Assembly (NCBI GenBank): GCA_902788645.1
Contig: CADAKW010000014.1
Span: forward strand, 1 to 32,374
DNA: 32,374 bases
Source of the DNA: an uncultured Lachnospiraceae bacterium
GTDB taxonomy: Bacteria; Bacillota; Clostridia; Lachnospirales; Lachnospiraceae
Direction: 5' to 3'
Part shown: positions 5,235 to 12,466 of the stretch, in pieces
Numbering within the stretch: position 1 is the stretch's first letter
Layout of the letters: every line of letters begins with the position of its first letter
The notes under the pieces: generated by a model
The model's database searches: none
Seen by the model: the letters and a program-made list of their open reading frames with translations, nothing else
What the model was told of the DNA's origin: nothing
Program-made: the position numbers and the translations under genes

Positions 5235-7544
5235 TTAGTCCTCTTCTGCATTGATCATGGTAAACGGACTAACATTCTTGTCGTCTGTCTTTGTCTCAGC
5301 TGCAGGTGCCTCCGGTTTGGTTACCGCAAACTCATCATCAGCTGCAGGGACATTGTCGAACTCACTCGGAGCTGTAAACAACTCTCCCGGCGCCTGAGGA
5401 ATCGTTCCATTGGCTGTAGGGTCTACACCGCTGATCCCTCCTGCAAACGCATCCTCTGTCTCCTTTTCCTTATCTGTTACAGGATCAGGAATAGAGTATG
5501 TCATGTTGTCTGCGGATCCAAAATAGGTTTCATTGGTAACATAGGTCTCTGCATCATATGTCTCCTGAACCGTAGGAATCTCATCTGTCGTTGTCTTTTT
5601 TTCTGCATCAAGTGCCGCCATCGCCTCTGCTGCAATGGCATCAAGATCTGCACTTACATCAGGCTCTGTGGTAACATCGTTCTCTTCCTTTTTGGCATCC
5701 AGCTTACTGAAGTCCGGCATCGGTACTGCATGAGGAATCACCGGCTCTTCACCTGCTGCGCTTTCTACTGCATCCAGCTTGCTGAAATCAGGCATCGGTA
5801 TCTCATGGGCCGGTTTCTCCGGCTCTGACTTAGCCGTATCCTCCACAGGCTCTGCCTGAATCTGTGCTGTCTCTCCGGCAGCCGGTACCGGATCCGGAAT
5901 GGAATATGTCATATTGTCTGCAGATCCAAAATATGTCTCGTTTGTCACATAAGTCTCTGCATCGTATGTTTCCTGAACGGTTGGTAACTCATCTGTTGTA
6001 GTCGGAGGAATCTCCTTTGTCTCCTCCTGAGACAATGCCGGACTCTCCTCAGCCTTTTCCTCTGCCACCTCTGTTACCACAGGCTTCTCAGAAGAAACAG
6101 CTGCTTCTGCTGTCTGCTCTGCCGGCTCATCCTTCTTAACCGGAACAAAGTCATCATAAGAGGTACCAAGCATGCTGTTGACCGCTGTAAACGGATCCTC
6201 AGAAGACTCCTGCTTCATCTCCTTTAATGCCTCATTGGCAATAGAATCAATTTCATCCAGCTTGGACTGAATATCATCCGCTGCTGTCTCTGTTTCTGTC
6301 GCACTTTCCTCCGGTGCTGTATATGCCACAGCCTCCTCAGCAGATACATTGATTCCTGTCGCAATATCCTCTGTAGAAGGAGTATCAATGTCTAAGGATA
6401 ACTTATCCTCTGCTTCCTTTGCAGGCTCCTCGAAAGGCTCTGCAGAAAGTCCCTCTGCAAGAATATCCTCCTCTTCCTCTTTGACATCCTCTCTCTCCGG
6501 AGCTGTGTCTTCAACAGGAAGATCCAATTCCTTCGTATGCTCCTCCATATCATCTACGCTTTTCTTTGCTGCAGCCTGCTCCTCAACCATCTTTACCTGC
6601 TGTGATTCCAGAAGCTCTTCCAGACCGGTGGTATTTAATTTTTCTTCCTCCTTGTCAAGCTGCTCCAGCTGCAGATTCAACAGATCCTTAAACTTCTGTT
6701 TATAATTATCATAGCTTCCCATGAGCTTCCGCACGATATCTGTCAGCTCAGACAACTGCTTTCCTGACTCTGCCAGCTTCTCCTCTGTCTTTTCACGGGT
6801 ATCTTGGATCACTTCTTCTGCAGAAGCCTTTGTGTCTGCCATAATACGATCTGCACGCTCATTGGCATTATACATGATATTGTCTGCTTTTTTCTCTGCC
6901 TCAGACACCAGATCATCTGCTTTTCTCTGAGACTCTCTTTCCAGACGGTCCGCTTTCTCCTGTGCCTCGCTTGTTACCTTCTCAGCCTTTTTCTCTGCCT
7001 CTCTGGTCACAGTTTCTGCCTTTTCTTCCGCCTCTCTCGTTACCTTTTCCGCATTTTTCTCAGACTCTTTGGTCAATGTTTCTGCTTTCTCCTCAGACTC
7101 CTTCTTCAATGCAGCTGCAGTCTCCTCGGACTCTTTCTTTAACGCTGCTGCTCTTTCTTCGGACTCTCTGGTCAGCTTATTGGCCTTTTCCTGTGCATCT
7201 GCCACAAGACCGTCTGCGCGGGACTTTGCCTCACGAAGCATTACCTCAGCCTTGGCTCTGGACTCCTTCTCAACCTGAGCTGCCGCTGTCTTGGATGTCT
7301 CCAGTGTCTCGGATGCAGTCTGCTCAGCAAGTACCAGTGTCTTCTGCAGTGTCCCCTCCATCTGCTTATAATACTGGATACCCTCACTCAGCGTCGTGAT
7401 CTTCTTTTTGAGATCGCTGTTCTCCTTATAAAGCTGTTCATAGCTGGCCTGGATCGATTCAATAAAATCATCTGTCTCCTTTTTGTTGTATCCACCCATC
7501 GTGGATTTCAGTACATGATTCTGAATGTCAATCGGTGTAAGCAT
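5235..7544 (-). CDS. divIVA: DivIVA-family polar scaffold with a long coiled coil and repeated tail motifs
   Basis: A very long (769 aa) DivIVA; Bacillus DivIVA is about 164 aa. Residues 1-65 are the membrane-curvature-binding DivIVA head (LTPIDIQNHVLKSTMGGYNKKETDDFIE). Residues 77-263 are 17 consecutive 11-residue repeats of the type A-x-x-[LV]-x-x-E-[AS]-x-x-[KR]. After a second helical segment (264-330) comes a long acidic, presumably disordered tail (about 335-769). In that tail a 39-residue motif occurs twice (515-553 and 651-689), differing at one residue, and PMPDFSKLDA occurs twice (583-592 and 608-617). The protein lacks membrane segments and is expected at the septum or poles. It follows sepF and yggT in the ylm-type cluster. 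The repeated tail motifs look like docking sites for a partner (inference). Confidence 0.9.
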   Translation of the reverse strand: MLTPIDIQNHVLKSTMGGYNKKETDDFIESIQASYEQLYKENSDLKKKITTLSEGIQYYKQMEGTLQKTLVLAEQTASETLETSKTAAAQVEKESRAKAEVMLREAKSRADGLVADAQEKANKLTRESEERAAALKKESEETAAALKKESEEKAETLTKESEKNAEKVTREAEEKAETVTREAEKKAEKVTSEAQEKADRLERESQRKADDLVSEAEKKADNIMYNANERADRIMADTKASAEEVIQDTREKTEEKLAESGKQLSELTDIVRKLMGSYDNYKQKFKDLLNLQLEQLDKEEEKLNTTGLEELLESQQVKMVEEQAAAKKSVDDMEEHTKELDLPVEDTAPEREDVKEEEEDILAEGLSAEPFEEPAKEAEDKLSLDIDTPSTEDIATGINVSAEEAVAYTAPEESATETETAADDIQSKLDEIDSIANEALKEMKQESSEDPFTAVNSMLGTSYDDFVPVKKDEPAEQTAEAAVSSEKPVVTEVAEEKAEESPALSQEETKEIPPTTTDELPTVQETYDAETYVTNETYFGSADNMTYSIPDPVPAAGETAQIQAEPVEDTAKSEPEKPAHEIPMPDFSKLDAVESAAGEEPVIPHAVPMPDFSKLDAKKEENDVTTEPDVSADLDAIAAEAMAALDAEKKTTTDEIPTVQETYDAETYVTNETYFGSADNMTYSIPDPVTDKEKETEDAFAGGISGVDPTANGTIPQAPGELFTAPSEFDNVPAADDEFAVTKPEAPAAETKTDDKNVSPFTMINAEED
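5478..5594 (-). repeat. C-terminal copy of the 39-residue DivIVA tail motif
   Basis: Codes for residues 651-689, from TTTDEIPTVQ to NMTYSIPDPV. It matches the upstream copy at 5886-6002 at 38 of 39 residues, yet 19 of 39 codons differ, 18 of them silently. This indicates an old duplication kept by selection on the peptide. Confidence 0.95.
5886..6002 (-). repeat. N-terminal copy of the 39-residue DivIVA tail motif
   Basis: Codes for residues 515-553, beginning TTTDELPTVQ. The only replacement against the copy at 5478-5594 is Leu for Ile at the sixth residue. Confidence 0.95.
6756..7316 (-). repeat. Seventeen tandem 33-bp units coding hendecad repeats
   Basis: Residues 77-263 of DivIVA fall into 17 uninterrupted 11-residue units, for example AEKVTREAEEK, AETVTREAEKK, AEKVTSEAQEK. 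Alanine or a small residue leads nearly every unit and a hydrophobic residue takes the fourth or fifth place. An 11-residue period is typical of nearly straight or right-handed coiled coils. Confidence 0.9.
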
Positions 7545-7566
7545 AACAATTTCCCTCCTCTGATAT

Positions 7567-7842
7567 TTATAAAATGTTCATAATGCGGGAACAAAGTCCC
7601 TGTAAATAAGTCAGTATCACTATCAAAAAATACGGACATAGATCAAACTTTGCAGTACGTAATATAGAGTGCTTTATCAGCCACTGCATGGGATACCACA
7701 TGGGTGTCATCAATACCGCCAGAAATCTGACAATGCGATCTCCAAACGGAAATACAATGATCAGACTCCTCAACAGATACAGCAGAACGATCACATCCAG
7801 GACAATGAAAAAACATTGAAAGGTATATATTATCAACTGCAT
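7567..7842 (-). CDS. YggT-family membrane protein
   Basis: A 91-aa integral membrane protein with two hydrophobic regions (about 4-35 and 66-86) around a P-x-W-Y-P segment (47-52), as usual for YggT/YlmG proteins. Its precise biochemical role is not settled; in Gram-positive bacteria it is encoded beside sepF and divIVA and linked genetically to division and the envelope. It starts 3 nt after the sepF stop and is followed by divIVA after 22 nt, so the three are almost certainly cotranscribed. Confidence 0.88.
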   Translation of the reverse strand: MQLIIYTFQCFFIVLDVIVLLYLLRSLIIVFPFGDRIVRFLAVLMTPMWYPMQWLIKHSILRTAKFDLCPYFLIVILTYLQGLCSRIMNIL

Positions 7843-7845
7843 GAT

Positions 7846-8427
7846 CTAGAACTCCTTATTTAATGTCGGAATCCCAAACTCATCATCTCTGGACAGCTCC
7901 AGATAGTCCCCCGAAATATCCACGCTCTCCGGCGAGAATATAAAAATGTATCTAGAAATCTGATGCATTTTGCCGGAAATGGCAAATATACAGCCAGAAA
8001 TAAAGTCCATGATCCTTTGAGCCTCCATAATATCAATTCCCTCAAGATTTACTACAACGGCTCGTCCCTGCAAAAGCATCTCGCAAGCGTCTGTGGAATC
8101 CCCAAAATTCTTTGGCTTGCAGATACATACCTCCAGCCCTCTGGCTGTAGTACGGATCGGTACCACTTTATTGGATGCTGTTCTCACAGAAGTACGTCTC
8201 GGCTCCGGTGCCGGCTGCTGTGGTTCCGGCTCGTCCTCCTCATAGGAAGCTCTGCGGCCGCTTCTGCGCTCAGAACGTCTCTGACGTCTCTCCTCCTCTG
8301 CCAGAAGACTTCTCTCCTCAGCCTCATCGATATCGTCCTCGAAATCATCCTCATAGTAATCATCATCGTAGTCCTCGTCTCCCCCGAGTCCTAATAATTG
8401 TAATAGATTTCCTAATGGATTCGCCAT
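7846..8427 (-). CDS. sepF: Cell division protein SepF
   Basis: A 193-aa Z-ring membrane anchor that bundles FtsZ filaments and tethers them to the membrane. The N-terminus (MANPLGNLLQLLGLG, 1-15) resembles the amphipathic membrane-binding helix of SepF. Residues 17-85 are a charged, low-complexity linker, first very acidic then Arg-rich. The SepF core domain is about 87-180, with KPKNFGDS, AVVVNLEGID and RIMDFISGCIFAISG as the family signature. GGAGG sits before the ATG at 8427. It lies between yggS and yggT as in the ylmE-F-G cluster of Bacillus. Confidence 0.95.
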   Translation of the reverse strand: MANPLGNLLQLLGLGGDEDYDDDYYEDDFEDDIDEAEERSLLAEEERRQRRSERRSGRRASYEEDEPEPQQPAPEPRRTSVRTASNKVVPIRTTARGLEVCICKPKNFGDSTDACEMLLQGRAVVVNLEGIDIMEAQRIMDFISGCIFAISGKMHQISRYIFIFSPESVDISGDYLELSRDDEFGIPTLNKEF

Positions 8428-8459
8428 AACTTTACCTCCTGATGCTTTTCACATCTTTT

Positions 8460-9167
8460 TTATTTAATATCGTAATTTCTCTCTCCGAAAATACCGGTAC
8501 CAACACGTACATGTGTTGCACCCTCCTCTATGGCAACCTGATAGTCACCTGTCATTCCCATAGAAAGAACACTCATATCAACATTATCAATGTTTTTCGC
8601 TCCAATGTCAACCGACAATTGCTTTAATTGACGAAAAATACCACGATTTTCTTCCGGATCCTCCACAAAAGGTGCAATTGTCATCAAACCTTTGATATGC
8701 AAATGCTCCAGTCCGGATATCTGCCGTACAAGCTCCAGAGTATCCTCAAGCTTCAGACCAAACTTTGACTCCTCCTGAGCCACATTGACTTCTACCAGAA
8801 TGTCAGCCTCCGTCTCTCTCTTGACACATTCTTTTTCGATTGCCTCCGCCAGATGAAGGGAATCCACGGAATGGATCAGACAGGCCCTGTCAATGATATA
8901 CTTGATCTTATTGGTCTGCAGATGACCAATAAAATGCCATCGGATATCCTTAGGAAGCACCTCGTATTTTTCTTTTAACTCCTGTGCCTTGTTTTCGCCA
9001 AACTCTCTCTTGCCATATTCATAGGCCTCTTCGATCATCTCCACCGGCTTTGTTTTGCTGACCGAGATCAATGTCACCTCTGACGCATCCCTTCCGGCCC
9101 TCAGACAGGCCTGACGTATATTTTCCTCAACAATTTTCAGATTTTCCTTAACCATAACAGTTACCAT
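8460..9167 (-). CDS. YggS-family pyridoxal phosphate homeostasis protein
   Basis: A 235-aa PLP-binding TIM-barrel protein of the YggS/PROSC/YlmE family, thought to buffer PLP and affect amino-acid and keto-acid pools; it has no established catalytic activity. The PLP lysine is K38 in ISVSKTKP. Other signatures are GENKAQEL (57-64), WHFIGHLQTNK (76-86), and SMGMTGDYQVAI (203-214), which binds the phosphate. The ATG at 9167 is preferred over the in-frame ATG at 9155 because AGGGAAAGG precedes it. It begins 17 nt after the HlyD-like gene and is followed by sepF after 32 nt. Confidence 0.95.
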   Translation of the reverse strand: MVTVMVKENLKIVEENIRQACLRAGRDASEVTLISVSKTKPVEMIEEAYEYGKREFGENKAQELKEKYEVLPKDIRWHFIGHLQTNKIKYIIDRACLIHSVDSLHLAEAIEKECVKRETEADILVEVNVAQEESKFGLKLEDTLELVRQISGLEHLHIKGLMTIAPFVEDPEENRGIFRQLKQLSVDIGAKNIDNVDMSVLSMGMTGDYQVAIEEGATHVRVGTGIFGERNYDIK

Positions 9168-9184
9168 GCCTTTCCCTGTAGTAT

Positions 9185-10609
9185 TTAATAAATAATGTCA
9201 TCCTCCCGGATCACCTTGGGATCCAGAATAATATGATCATATGCTGATAAGCCTCCTGCAGTATCCTTCCTGATAATACAGTATTCATTGTTCTGATAAG
9301 CAATCTCCACCGGCCGGAACTCACAATATCCCTTGTTGCAGCAGTAAACGCCGTCTAACTGCACAGTCTCCGATAACCGGAACAGACTGGAGCCCAGGGA
9401 GTCTGCGGATATCTCTGTCCCCGCCTTAAAATCCTCCACCGGAATATAACAGTACTTTTGCTTCTCTTCTCCATCCTTCTGATCACTCTCATTGTCAAGG
9501 GACAGGATCATGGTATCCCTGGACTCATAATCGACAGATCCATCCTTCTGATACACCGCCTCCAGGATCGTATCTCCACTTTGTCCCGAAGCAACATAAT
9601 CAGCGGGTATCTTATAAAACTCTTTCTGCAGGATAGATGATTTCGGAATCTTTAATCCCGCCTCATCATTCATCTTGATCTCCAGATCGATATAACGGTT
9701 ATTGATATACTGTATCATATAACGTTTGAGATCGATCCTGGCATAATAGCCTCCATCCATGGTAAAGGTCGTTACCTGCGGCGTAACCCTGGCCTGGATC
9801 TTTTTTAATGTGACTGTCACCGTCTTTTCCTGCTGAATGTTTTTAAACTGTTCCTTTGACAACGGAAAAACCACAGACCAGCTTTCGTTGGTGACCAGTC
9901 TGTAAATTGGTGATCCCGCCTTTACAGACTCTATTTTTCTCAATTGCTTCGGATCATCCGAAGTATTCTCAAAGGTTTTCGAAGTGATCGAATTCATGTC
10001 CATATCCTCCAGACCATCGGAGGTATAAGAAACAATACCACTTTCTCCTGCACTGCCAAACTGAAAGGAGCTCTCCCCTCCCTGATCCTTCAGGATCTGT
10101 GTTACATTATCAAGAAGTCTGGCATTGGTAAGCTCAGATATTGTATTGTCCAGATTGTATTTGAAATTGTATGTCTCACTAAAATCAGACAGACTGTAAG
10201 CCGCCCGGTATGCGGAAATCTCACTCCGTATATCACTGGTATTTTGCGAAGAAAGCTTGATCTCTCCCGTCTCTGTATTGGCCAGCTGATTATAGATCTG
10301 ACCCGTCTGATCTATGGAATAAATCTTGGTCCGCGCTCCCACCTTCGTTCCATCTGCCACATAATAATTAATATATCCCTCCTGATCACTGTCAACCAGT
10401 TTTTCATTTCGGATAATGATCCCCCGTACCAGATTGTCATCGGCAATCTTTTTTTCTGTCACCTCATAAATCGACACATGCTCTTTTGTCAGAGATAATG
10501 CTCCCTGCGCAAGGATATATATGGCAAATAAAATCAAAAAAAATCCGGTCACTTTAGAATCTTTGCGTTTCATTTTGACCACTTTACCGGAACGCTTCCT
10601 TCCTGCCAC
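9185..10609 (-). CDS. HlyD-like single-pass membrane protein at the head of the division cluster
   Basis: A 474-aa protein with a strongly basic N-terminus (1-19), one transmembrane helix (about 20-38) and a large extracellular part. The part after the membrane (about 45-100) resembles the first half of a HlyD/biotinyl-lipoyl-like hairpin domain (RGIIIRNEKLV, then YYVADGTKVGARTKIYSID). A helical stretch follows (about 120-195), then a beta-rich domain (about 225-350) and a C-terminal SAF-like or beta segment (IPVEDFKAGTEISADSL). No ABC transporter or outer-membrane partner is nearby, so export adaptor work is doubtful; a structural role at the division site or in spore/envelope formation fits the neighbours better (inference). 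The start is GTG at 10609, with GGAGGG at 10615-10620 and a 5-nt spacer. It is first in the operon from the promoter at 10648-10676. Confidence 0.75.
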   Translation of the reverse strand: MAGRKRSGKVVKMKRKDSKVTGFFLILFAIYILAQGALSLTKEHVSIYEVTEKKIADDNLVRGIIIRNEKLVDSDQEGYINYYVADGTKVGARTKIYSIDQTGQIYNQLANTETGEIKLSSQNTSDIRSEISAYRAAYSLSDFSETYNFKYNLDNTISELTNARLLDNVTQILKDQGGESSFQFGSAGESGIVSYTSDGLEDMDMNSITSKTFENTSDDPKQLRKIESVKAGSPIYRLVTNESWSVVFPLSKEQFKNIQQEKTVTVTLKKIQARVTPQVTTFTMDGGYYARIDLKRYMIQYINNRYIDLEIKMNDEAGLKIPKSSILQKEFYKIPADYVASGQSGDTILEAVYQKDGSVDYESRDTMILSLDNESDQKDGEEKQKYCYIPVEDFKAGTEISADSLGSSLFRLSETVQLDGVYCCNKGYCEFRPVEIAYQNNEYCIIRKDTAGGLSAYDHIILDPKVIREDDIIY

Positions 10610-10647
10610 AAAATCCCTCCTTCCAAAACGAGTCTTCTAACCTTTTT

Positions 10648-10676
10648 ATTATAGCTTTTTTTTGTAAATTTGACAA
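10648..10676 (-). promoter_or_regulatory. Strong sigma-A promoter of the ylm/divIVA operon
   Basis: On the minus strand the -35 is TTGTCA (10671-10676, 5/6), the spacer exactly 17 nt and A-rich, and the -10 is TATAAT (10648-10653, perfect). Start would be near 10641, about 31 nt before the GTG of the HlyD-like gene. This is the best promoter match in the window. Confidence 0.85.
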
Positions 10677-10755
10677 GATAAGTGCATATATTTTCTACCG
10701 GCCGGAAATACTAAAACTGTATCTATAAACGGATACAGAAAGGTATGGTGTTTTT

Positions 10756-10956
10756 ATGAAAACATTGGATTATATCATTCTCGTACTCATTATTATCGGT
10801 GCCGTCAACTGGGGTCTCATCGGTTTCTTCCAGTTTGATCTGGTACGCGTGATCTTTGGAAACATGAGCATGTTCTCCCGGATCATTTATGCCGTTGTTG
10901 GATTAAGCGGATTATATGCCATCAGTTATTTTGGCCGGATCCGCTCCACAATATAA
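10756..10956 (+). CDS. Small DUF378 membrane protein
   Basis: A 66-aa protein with two transmembrane helices (about 5-25 and 40-58). The sequence LDYIILVLIIIGAVNWGLIGFF with the NWGL motif is the hallmark of the DUF378 family, whose function is unknown. It is one of two plus-strand genes here, divergent from the HlyD-like gene and convergent with the carboxypeptidase. Ribosome binding candidates are AAAGG (10739-10743) at a long 12-nt spacing and a weak GGTG nearer the ATG. No convincing promoter was seen, although a TTGACA at 10670-10675 overlaps the opposing -35. Confidence 0.85.
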   Translation: MKTLDYIILVLIIIGAVNWGLIGFFQFDLVRVIFGNMSMFSRIIYAVVGLSGLYAISYFGRIRSTI

Positions 10957-10973
10957 AAGGCAGAATAAAGAGA

Positions 10974-10999
10974 AAAGAGAGGATTACTTTCCTCTCTTT
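10974..10999. terminator. Shared convergent terminator between DUF378 and the carboxypeptidase gene
   Basis: A 10-bp perfect stem AAAGAGAGGA / TCCTCTCTTT with a 6-nt loop. The minus-strand side is followed by TCTCTTTATT, so it best ends the long minus-strand operon. The stem starts inside the last codons of the carboxypeptidase gene. The plus-strand tail is poor in T, so termination in that direction is weaker. Confidence 0.7.
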
Positions 11000-12009
11000 A
11001 CATATTCAAACAGATGATTCATCTGGGCATACGCTCCATAGGATGAATCCGCTTTTAGGATCACTCCGATATAATCTCTTTTTTTCTTGTCCTGTGCATA
11101 CGTAATGAGGCAGCCTCCTGCCTTTACCGTGGTACCCGATTTGCCTCCTGCCACCGTCAATCCTTTCGGCGGCTGCTTGGAGCCTGTCAGGAACGGATCT
11201 GACGACACGATGTCCAGAGACTGCTTTTTGCCCTGCGCATCCTCCCAGGAAGCAGTATACTTTGTACACTGGATGATCTCGCGAAAATCGTCATATTTTA
11301 ATAATTCATGGAAGATCAGGTAAAGATCATACGCCGTGGTATAATGATCATCATCATGCAGCCCGTGGGAATTGACAAAATGCGTTCCGCTGGCCCCAAG
11401 AGATACCATTTCTTTATTCATCTTCGCCGCAAATTCTGTTTCTGACCCGGAAATATGCTCTGCAATCGCCACAGAAGCATCATTTCCCGAATATGTCAGC
11501 ATACAATACAACAAATCCTTCATGGAAATCTTATCGCCCTCTTTGAAGCCGCATAATCTCGCCCCGTACTCCGTGATATTGGAGGCATTGCTGCTGATCG
11601 TCACCGTATCATCCATCTTGGCGTACTTAAATGCCATAAGAGCTGTGGCAATCTTGGATACACTTGCCGGATACTCGGTACCATATACATTCTGGGCATA
11701 AAGCACTTTATGCCGGGTGTCATCGATCAGAAGGGCTGCATCTGCCGTAATCGCAGCATCCGTTGCCACATTTTTCTTTTTGGGAACGATACAGATATCC
11801 TCTGACAGCAATCCACTGCTCTCAGAAGTGTTATCTGCGGTATTGTCTGCCGTATCTGTGCTGTTTGGCTCCTCATAAGCGATCTGGGTATCGGAGACAG
11901 GCACTGTATCCACACTACAGCCTGACATGATCAGGCAAAGACCGGCCATCACCGCAAAAAAGCCTCCCGTCCTGATCCGTTTATTGTTAAATCTTTGTAT
12001 GTCTTTCAT
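10984..12009 (-). CDS. D-alanyl-D-alanine carboxypeptidase, lipoprotein (PBP5-like, S11)
   Basis: A 341-aa serine DD-peptidase that should trim the terminal D-Ala from peptidoglycan stem peptides outside the cell. The N-terminus has a hydrophobic segment ending in a lipobox-like IMSGC with C31 as lipidation site, followed by a Ser/Thr/Asp-rich linker (32-68). The catalytic domain has all three penicilloyl-transferase motifs: S116-V-S-K119, S174-G-N176 and K290-S-G292. Family members usually have KTG; KSG is a mild variant. No PBP5 C-terminal beta domain or amphipathic anchor follows, consistent with lipid anchoring instead. The ATG at 12009 directly abuts the mgsA stop with GAGG 5 nt upstream. 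It is the last gene before the terminator at 10974-10999. Confidence 0.92.
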   Translation of the reverse strand: MKDIQRFNNKRIRTGGFFAVMAGLCLIMSGCSVDTVPVSDTQIAYEEPNSTDTADNTADNTSESSGLLSEDICIVPKKKNVATDAAITADAALLIDDTRHKVLYAQNVYGTEYPASVSKIATALMAFKYAKMDDTVTISSNASNITEYGARLCGFKEGDKISMKDLLYCMLTYSGNDASVAIAEHISGSETEFAAKMNKEMVSLGASGTHFVNSHGLHDDDHYTTAYDLYLIFHELLKYDDFREIIQCTKYTASWEDAQGKKQSLDIVSSDPFLTGSKQPPKGLTVAGGKSGTTVKAGGCLITYAQDKKKRDYIGVILKADSSYGAYAQMNHLFEYVKRGK

Positions 12010-12426
12010 TTATTCCTCTTCTTTTTTAACCATTTCACGCCACTCCAGATCCCCGTGCTCCAGAGCCTTCACTAAAAGCTCCGCCGTGGCCAGATTGGTC
12101 GCAAATGGAATATTGTACGTATCACACAAATGAATTACATTCATCACATCCGGTTCATGGGATTTCGGAGACTGAGGATCTCTCAAAAAGATCACCATGT
12201 CGATCTGATTATGCTCGATCTGGGACGCCAGCTGCTGCTCTCCCCCCAGATGACCTGCAAGATATTTATGCACCGTAAGATTTGTCACTTCCTCTATCAA
12301 ACGTCCGGTTGTCCCGGTAGCATATATCTCATGTTTGCTGAGAATCCCCCGATATGCGATCGTAAAATTCTGCATTAATATTTTTTTTGCATCATGTGCA
12401 ATCAAACCAATGTTCATCTGTTTCAC
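12010..12426 (-). CDS. mgsA: Methylglyoxal synthase with Glu at the catalytic Asp position
   Basis: A 138-aa enzyme expected to turn dihydroxyacetone phosphate into methylglyoxal and phosphate, a bypass that releases phosphate when sugar phosphates build up. Family signatures are IAHD (9-12), the phosphate-binding ATGTTG (36-41), FLRDP (80-84) and SHEPDV (89-94), with H90 and D93 matching E. coli H98 and D101. The usual SGPLGGDQQ motif reads AGHLGGEQQ (57-65), so the general-base Asp (E. coli D71) is E63 and the Pro is H59. Activity may be reduced or altered. It sits between rodA and the carboxypeptidase, with no gap to the latter, so it is expressed with the wall genes. Confidence 0.9.
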   Translation of the reverse strand: MKQMNIGLIAHDAKKILMQNFTIAYRGILSKHEIYATGTTGRLIEEVTNLTVHKYLAGHLGGEQQLASQIEHNQIDMVIFLRDPQSPKSHEPDVMNVIHLCDTYNIPFATNLATAELLVKALEHGDLEWREMVKKEEE

Positions 12427-12466
12427 CCCTCCAAGTAAATTTTATACCTTCTCCAACAGTTACGCT

